Shown here piece by piece: positions 43,041 to 52,000 of a stretch of DNA of 64,000 nucleotides (its first letter is position 1; every line of letters begins with the position of its first letter). The stretch covers positions 1 through 64,000 of the forward strand of contig JARBJD010000082.1 in NCBI GenBank assembly GCA_033064195.1, written 5' to 3'. The notes under the pieces were generated by a model that searched no databases, was not told the origin of the DNA, and saw nothing but the letters and a program-made list of their open reading frames with translations. The DNA is from Blattamonas nauphoetae. Its lineage: Eukaryota > Preaxostyla > Oxymonadida. A program made the position numbers and the translations under genes.

Positions 43041-46000
43041 TTAATGATCAACAAGTCTCTCGTTCGGGCGAGAGTGGAAGACATCTCCAGGCTCGGCATC
43101 CATCAATTTGTGTTCTTTCATTGGTCCTGCGTGTGTCTTGCCGTATTGCGTGAGTCTCTCTTCGATCTCGAAGAGGAGTGGTCGGTCGGCGGGGGTGAGA
43201 GTGAGGCAGTCGTGCACGATCGACATGAAGTCTTCATCCACTTGCCAGTGCGGAGGCAGAAGGCCAGAACACAGCTGCCGTGATGCGTTCGTCGCATCAA
43301 TCTCCCCGAAGGGCACAAGACCAGTCCTCATTTCCAGCAAGACAAGGCCAAGCCTAAAAACTGACGCTCGCTCGGCGTTTGCTGTCAGCTGCCCGTTCGT
43401 CTGCTCCGGCGCTCTCCACCTCTCACCCTCGTCTGTCACGACCGAGTACCCGTTCAGGTCCAGCTGCGTCTGGTTGGTCACTTCGTTCAGTCGCAGACAC
43501 ACGCGATCCTTTGAATCAAACAGAACCCAGTGCGGTGTCCACTTTACCAGAGCGACCGAAAACATATCCGACTTGTTCAGATGCCGCAGACCCTTCACAA
43601 TCACCTTCCCAACCTCAACCGCGTCCACTGTCTGCTTCGTCCTTCCGTGCAGACGTTCGAACAGCGTGTCTCTTTTCAGAACAATCTCCACTTTGCTTGC
43701 CTCTCCACACACAAGTGCTTCCACAGCTTCCAATCCAACTGACGGCATTTCCTCACTTTTCTGTGTCGAAATCCCCACTGATGGAGGCTCAGCTGGAATC
43801 CCTGCCGTATTGAGCTGTCGATGCGATGTTTCAATGTCGTTCCGCATGAGAGTATCTCTGTCTTCTGGATCTTCCAACTTCTCCAAAATCTCTGCATCCA
43901 TCTCTGCACTCACGTCGTCCTTCATCAATTTTTGAGTCTTTCGTCGTCTTCGACACAACACAACCACGACAATTGTGATGAGAATCGCGGCGGCGAGAAT
44001 AATGATCAGAGGAAGCCACCATTTCATGTTGTTTTTCACTGATTGGGCGATGCGGTCCGCACTGCTTTTTTGGAACAGGAACGAGTTGGTTGATCGCATC
44101 TCATTTCCGAAGATCAGTCTTCCTCGCCACTCGAGCGAGTTGTCCAGCGAGGAAAGGAGAGACTGGGCGAGATGGAGTGTGATCGAGTTCTCGGTGAGGG
44201 ACAGGCAAGTGGCAAGAGAAAGCTCGAATGTGACGTTCTTTCCTTCTTTCTTGTCTTTCGTCCACTCCACAACTTCCAACCACAATCCACACGGAATCAG
44301 CACTTCTCCCTTCACCTCCACCGAGAACACCTTCGTCTTCGAGTCCAGCTCGCACTTCGAGCTGTCAGACAGAGTTGGGATGAACAGAGGCGTGTCGCGC
44401 TGAGCATGCTCGCCCTTCAGACTGCACTCCTCTTCCGACACCCACGCTGACGTCCCCGTCAGAAGCCCGTCTCCGCCACTCAGACTCTCAATCGTCACCT
44501 CGCCCTGTCCCAAGCAGCGGATGTTCCGGCGGAACGAGGGGAATGCAGTGCTGTTCGGAGAGTTGTCGTGGAACGCCGATGACTCGACGGTCAAGCGGCC
44601 TCCTTCCAAGTTGATCGCACCCTGCGACAGATGCGTCAGTTGCGACGAGGTGACGGTGGCTGTGCAGTTCAACAGGCGCAGCATCCCACTCGGCCAGTTG
44701 CACAGATCGTCTGATGATGTGTCGGAGTTGGATGTCTGGGCAGATCCAGTGATTGAACTGTATGACAGAAGAATCGTGCTGTTCATTCCGAATAGAAACA
44801 CGAATGAATCTGACTGGTTTTCGATGACAATCAAAATGGATAGAATTTCGACAGATCCGCCGTTCACCACAACCATCCCCTCACTCTCTCCCGCCGATGC
44901 AGTCGACGGGATGCGGAGTGTGGGTCCTCCGAGTTGAGCTTTTGTCAGAATCAGAAAACCGCCAGATGGAATCGAGATGGACTGTGTTTGCACAGCCGAC
45001 TTCACAATCTGGATCTGAACCTTCGATATCGATAAAGCAGAGACAATCCTCCACGAATCATCGATGAATGAGCAGGGATGTTTCGAGTCTCCGCACATGC
45101 TGTCCGATGTTCCAGTCTCTTCATCCACAAATATGGTTAGATTTGTTGGCTTTGCTTCTGTCTTCAGTGTCACCTCTCCCACCACAACCACAACATCATC
45201 TGCGTTGTCGACTCTTGTGATCGTGGCGATAGTATAGGTCGTGCTGAACTGAAGGCAGCCAACTGGACCGATGAGCAGTGTGGATGAGATTGCTGTTGTG
45301 TCGGATGTGAAAGGAACTGTGACGGTGGGTCCGTTTTCGAGGGTGACAGAATAGTTCCCGTGAAGCTTGAGACCTGTTCCAGTCAGAGTGACAAAACCAG
45401 TGGTATTAAGAGAGTTAGTGAAGGAAAAGAGAGCATCGGTTACTTTTGGTGGTTGAGGGATTAAAAGATGAATGTTAGCATTCAAGAGAACAGATTTCGA
45501 GTTCAGAGTGACAGATGATACCGAGTATGTCTCCCCAAAAACGAGAAAATTAGCATCAGTTAAGCTCGCTGCATGTGAACAATGAATCAATCCATTCGAA
45601 TTCAACGTCCCGCTGAGGGTGTATGTTTCAGATCCCCCATTGTGGGTCACGACAACCTTGTACGGTCCAGTTTTGAGTGCGCGACCTGTGAACTCCACAA
45701 TCACTTCTGTTCGATCCGCGCTCAGACGACACGTCCCGTTTTCAATCCGGGTTGGCTCAGTAGGCGTGGAGAACGAGCAGTTCCCAGCGTTTCGAAGGAT
45801 CGGCTCAGTCCCTGATTTCAGTTTCATCGACGTCACTTCGTAATCATGGCCAAACTTGATCGTCGCTGTTGGATACAGATCCAAAGTTGATGTCATCACA
45901 TCTCCTCCATCCACTTCAAACTCCACGGTGCGCTCTTCATTCGATCCAGAAGGCTCTGTCGGTGTTCCGGACAGATACACAACGTATTTCTCACCAGAAG

Positions 46001-49000
46001 CAAGCTGGCGCGCAGTCAGCGTCAGAGTCGACGTATTCATGTTCGCATCCACAGTCAACGACACATTCACAAGACGAGCTGGTTCGTCCGGCACAGTGAA
46101 TGAAAGCGGCACAAACAACACAGCATCGTTCTCCGCGTTTGTCATCTTCGTGATCGAGTACGTTCTTCCGTATTCCAGAGCCACTCCACTTCCACTCACC
46201 GAATACACTTTCCCAACAAGAGTTCCACTCGATTCTGAGAACACAACTGACAGCTTCGCTCCATTCACTTCGCTTGAAGGAGATGTCTCAATCCAATATT
46301 CCATGTTCTTCAGATCTGCGCCTGTCAGCGACACTGACACAGAGTCTTTCTGATCTCCAATCAACTTCTTCTCTCCAATCCCTGTCAAACGAGATGATGC
46401 TGCTGGTGTTGTGAAACTGATTATCATCCCAACCAAGTCAACAGGTGCCAATGTCGATGCGTCCGCCACACTCTTCACTGTGTATTTCGTCCCAAACGAG
46501 AGAAGCGCTTCATCCCCAAACAGACGAACAGACGCCTTCGACGACTTGTATTGGCCCTTTGAGTCTTTTGATCCACTGAACGTCACGTTGAAAGTCAATG
46601 TGCTTTCTGTCAAGCAAACTGTGTATGTTCCTTCTGCGATGCTCATTCCAGTCAGTTCAATCCACGCGTGATCTGTCCCTTGTCCAACGTCACACGACGC
46701 ATCCACAATCGGAGGAAGATCAGGAATCGTCAGATCAATATCCGAATTATACAGGATTGACACTGTGTTCAGAGTGGCTGACGTCACTGTGTATGTCTCC
46801 CCAAATATCAGAAAATCTGCATCATTCAAGCTTGCGGTGTGTGAGCCTTCAATCGATCCATCCGAATTCAACGACCCATCGAGAGTGTGTGTCTCAGATC
46901 CCCCATTGTGGGTCACGACAACCTTGTACGGTCCAGTTTTGAGTGCGCGACCTGTGAACTCCACAATCACTTCTGTTCGATCCGCGCTCAGACGACACGT
47001 CCCGTTTTCAATCCGGGTTGGCTCAGTAGGCGTGGAGAACGAGCAGTTCCCAGCGTTTCGAAGGATCGGCTCAGTCCCTGATTTCAGTTTCATCGACGTC
47101 ACTTCGTAATCATGGCCAAACTTGATCGTCGCTGTTGGATACAGATCCAAAGTTGATGTCATCACATCTCCTCCATCCACTTCAAACTCCACGGTGCGCT
47201 CTTCATTCGATCCAGAAGGCTCTGTCGGTGTTCCGGACAGATACACAACGTATTTCTCACCAGAAGCAAGCTGGCGCGCAGTCAGCGTCAGAGTCGACGT
47301 ATTCATGTTCGCATCCACAGTCAACGACACATTCACAAGACGAGCTGGTTCGTCCGGCACAGTGAATGAAAGCGGCACAAACAACACAGCATCGTTCTCC
47401 GCGTTTGTCATCTTCGTGATCGAGTACGTTCTTCCGTATTCCAGAGCCACTCCACTTCCACTCACCGAATACACTTTCCCAACAAGAGTTCCACTCGATT
47501 CTGAGAACACAACTGACAGCTTCGCTCCATTCACTTCGCTTGAAGGAGATGTCTCAATCCAATATTCCATGTTCTTCAGATCTGCGCCTGTCAGCGACAC
47601 TGACACAGAGTCTTTCTGATCTCCAATCAACTTCTTCTCTCCAATCCCTGTCAAACGAGATGATGCTGCTGGTGTTGTGAAACTGATTATCATCCCAACC
47701 AAGTCAACAGGTGCCAATGTCGATGCGTCCGCCACACTCTTCACTGTGTATTTCGTCCCAAACGAGAGAAGCGCTTCATCCCCAAACAGACGAACAGACG
47801 CCTTCGACGACTTGTATTGGCCCTTTGAGTCTTTTGATCCACTGAACGTCACGTTGAAAGTCAATGTGCTTTCTGTCAAGCAAACTGTGTATGTTCCTTC
47901 TGCGATGCTCATTCCAGTCAGTTCAATCCACGCGTGATCTGTCCCTTGTCCAACGTCACACGACGCATCCACAATCGGAGGAAGATCAGGAATCGTCAGA
48001 TCAATATCCGAATTATACAGGATTGACACTGTGTTCAGAGTGGCTGACGTCACTGTGTATGTCTCCCCAAATATCAGAAAATCTGCATCATTCAAGCTTG
48101 CGGTGTGTGAGCCTTCAATCGATCCATCCGAATTCAACGACCCATCGAGAGTGTGTGTCTCAGATCCCCCATTGTGGGTCACGACAACCTTGTACGGTCC
48201 AGTTTTGAGTGCGCGACCTGTGAACTCCACAATCACTTCTGTTCGATCCGCGCTCAGACGACACGTCCCGTTTTCAATCCGGGTTGGCTCAGTAGGCGTG
48301 GAGAACGAGCAGTTCCCAGCGTTTCGAAGGATCGGCTCAGTCCCTGATTTCAGTTTCATCGACGTCACTTCGTAATCATGGCCAAACTTGATCGTCGCTG
48401 TTGGATACAGATCCAAAGTTGATGTCATCACATCTCCTCCATCCACTTCAAACTCCACGGTGCGCTCTTCATTCGATCCAGAAGGCTCTGTCGGTGTTCC
48501 GGACAGATACACAACGTATTTCTCACCAGAAGCAAGCTGGCGCGCAGTCAGCGTCAGAGTCGACGTATTCATGTTCGCATCCACAGTCAACGACACATTC
48601 ACAAGACGAGCTGGTTCGTCCGGCACAGTGAATGAAAGCGGCACAAACAACACAGCATCGTTCTCCGCGTTTGTCATCTTCGTGATCGAGTACGTTCTTC
48701 CGTATTCCAGAGCCACTCCACTTCCACTCACCGAATACACTTTCCCAACAAGAGTTCCACTCGATTCTGAGAACACAACTGACAGCTTCGCTCCATTCAC
48801 TTCGCTTGAAGGAGATGTCTCAATCCAATATTCCATGTTCTTCAGATCTGCGCCTGTCAGCGACACTGACACAGAGTCTTTCTGATCTCCAATCAACTTC
48901 TTCTCTCCAATCCCTGTCAAACGAGATGATGCTGCTGGTGTTGTGAAACTGATTATCATCCCAACCAAGTCAACAGGTGCCAATGTCGATGCGTCCGCCA

Positions 49001-52000
49001 CACTCTTCACTGTGTATTTCGTCCCAAACGAGAGAAGCGCTTCATCCCCAAACAGACGAACAGACGCCTTCGACGACTTGTATTGGCCCTTTGAGTCTTT
49101 TGATCCACTGAACGTCACGTTGAAAGTCAATGTGCTTTCTGACAAACAAACTGTGTATGTTCCTTCTGCGATGCTCATTCCAGTCAGTTCAATCCACGCG
49201 TGATCTGTCCCTTGTCCAACGTCACACGACGCATCCACAATCGGAGGAAGATCAGGAATCGTCAGATCAATATCCGAATTATACAGGATTGACACTGTGT
49301 TCAGAGTGGCTGACGTCACTGTGTATGTCTCCCCAAATATCAGAAAATCTGCATCATTCAAGCTTGCGGTGTGTGAGCCTTCAATCGATCCATCCGAATT
49401 CAACGACCCATCGAGAGTGTGTGTCTCAGATCCCCCATTGTGGGTCACGACAACCTTGTACGGTCCAGTTTTGAGTGCGCGACCTGTGAACTCCACAATC
49501 ACTTCTGTTCGATCCGCGCTCAGACGACACGTCCCGTTTTCAATCCGGGTTGGCTCAGTAGGCGTGGAGAACGAGCAGTTCCCAGCGTTTCGAAGGATCG
49601 GCTCAGTCCCTGATTTCAGTTTCATCGACGTCACTTCGTAATCATGGCCAAACTTGATCGTCGCTGTTGGATACAGATCCAAAGTTGATGTCATCACATC
49701 TCCTCCATCCACTTCAAACTCCACGGTGCGCTCTTCATTCGATCCAGAAGGCTCTGTCGGTGTTCCGGACAGATACACAACGTATTTCTCACCAGAAGCA
49801 AGCTGGCGCGCAGTCAGCGTCAGAGTCGACGTATTCATGTTCGCATCCACAGTCAACGACACATTCACAAGACGAGCTGGTTCGTCCGGCACAGTGAATG
49901 AAAGCGGCACAAACAACACAGCATCGTTCTCCGCGTTTGTCATCTTCGTGATCGAGTACGTTCTTCCGTATTCCAGAGCCACTCCACTTCCACTCACCGA
50001 ATACACTTTCCCAACAAGAGTTCCACTCGATTCTGAGAACACAACTGACAGCTTCGCTCCATTCACTTCGCTTGAAGGAGATGTCTCAATCCAATATTCC
50101 ATGTTCTTCAGATCTGCGCCTGTCAGCGACACTGACACAGAGTCTTTCTGATCTCCAATCAGCTTCTTCTCTCCAATCCCTATCAAACGAGATGATGCTG
50201 CTGGTGTTGTGAAACTGATTATCATCCCAACCAAGTCAACAGGTGCCAATGTCGATGCGTCCGCCACACTCTTCACTGTGTATTTCGTCCCAAACGAGAG
50301 AAGCGCTTCATCCCCAAACAGACGAACAGACGCCTTCGACGACTTGTATTGGCCCTTTGAGTCTTTTGATCCACTGAACGTCACGTTGAAAGTCAATGTG
50401 CTTTCTGTCAAGCAAACTGTGTATGTTCCTTCTGCGATGCTCATTCCAGTCAGTTCAATCCACGCGTGATCTGTCCCTTGTCCAACGTCACACGACGCAT
50501 CCACAATCGGAGGAAGACCAGGAATCGTCAGATCAATACCCGAATTATACAGGATTGACACTGTGTTCAGAGTGGCTGACGTCACTGTGTATGTCTCCCC
50601 AAATATCAGAAAATCTGCATCATTCAAGCTTGCGGTGTGTGAGCCTTCAATCGATCCATCCGAATTCAACGACCCATCGAGAGTGTGTGTCTCAGATCCC
50701 CCATTGTGGGTCACGACAACCTTGTACGGTCCAGTTTTGAGTGCGCGACCTGTGAACTCCACAATCACTTCTGTTCGATCCGCGCTCAGACGACACGTCC
50801 CGTTTTCAATCCGGGTTGGCTCAGTAGGCGTGGAGAACGAGCAGTTCCCAGCGTTTCGAAGGATCGGCTCAGTCCCTGATTTCAGTTTCATCGACGTCAC
50901 TTCGTAATCATGGCCAAACTTGATCGTCGCTGTTGGATACAGATCCAAAGTTGATGTCATCACATCTCCTCCATCCACTTCAAACTCCACGGTGCGCTCT
51001 TCATTCGATCCAGAAGGCTCTGTCGGTGTTCCGGACAGATACACAACGTATTTCTCACCAGAAGCAAGCTGGCGCGCAGTCAGCGTCAGAGTCGACGTAT
51101 TCATGTTCGCATCCACAGTCAACGACACATTCACAAGACGAGCTGGTTCGTCCGGCACAGTGAATGAAAGCGGCACAAACAACACAGCATCGTTCTCCGC
51201 GTTTGTCATCTTCGTGATCGAGTACGTTCTTCCGTATTCCAGAGCCACTCCACTTCCACTCACCGAATACACTTTCCCAACAAGAGTTCCACTCGATTCT
51301 GAGAACACAACTGACAGCTTCGCTCCATTCACTTCGCTTGAAGGAGATGTCTCAATCCAATATTCCATGTTCTTCAGATCTGCGCCTGTCAGCGACACTG
51401 ACACAGAGTCTTTCTGATCTCCAATCAACTTCTTCTCTCCAATCCCTGTCAAACGAGATGATGCTGCTGGTGTTGTGAAACTGATTATCATCCCAACCAA
51501 GTCAACAGGTGCCAATGTCGATGCGTCCGCCACACTCTTCACTGTGTATTTCGTCCCAAACGAGAGAAGCGCTTCATCCCCAAACAGACGAACAGACGCC
51601 TTCGACGACTTGTATTGGCCCTTTGAGTCTTTTGATCCACTGAACGTCACGTTGAAAGTCAATGTGCTTTCTGTCAAGCAAACTGTGTATGTTCCTTCTG
51701 CGATGCTCATTCCTGTCAGTTGGATCCACGCGTGGTCTGTCCCTAGTCCATCTTCGCACGATACACTCAGAATGGGTGGAGGATGAGGGGTGATGAAAGA
51801 GACGAAAGCCGGTGTTGCATAAAGGTCGAACTCCCATGGCAATGCCGGAGCTGTAAACACGGCATTCGATATCGATTCAGAAGGCGGGACAACACCGACA
51901 ATCTTTGTGATCGTGTATTTTGTGGAATATTCCAGAACTGTCGTCTTGGTGTTTGAGGTCCAGTTTGATTGGGTGACACCATTCTCAATTCTCACTCTCA

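Noticed and set aside
45582-51786. Repeated sets of plus-strand open frames of 60-165 codons
   Set aside because: They recur every 1,266 bases exactly as the minus-strand repeat does; they are reverse-strand shadows of the receptor gene.
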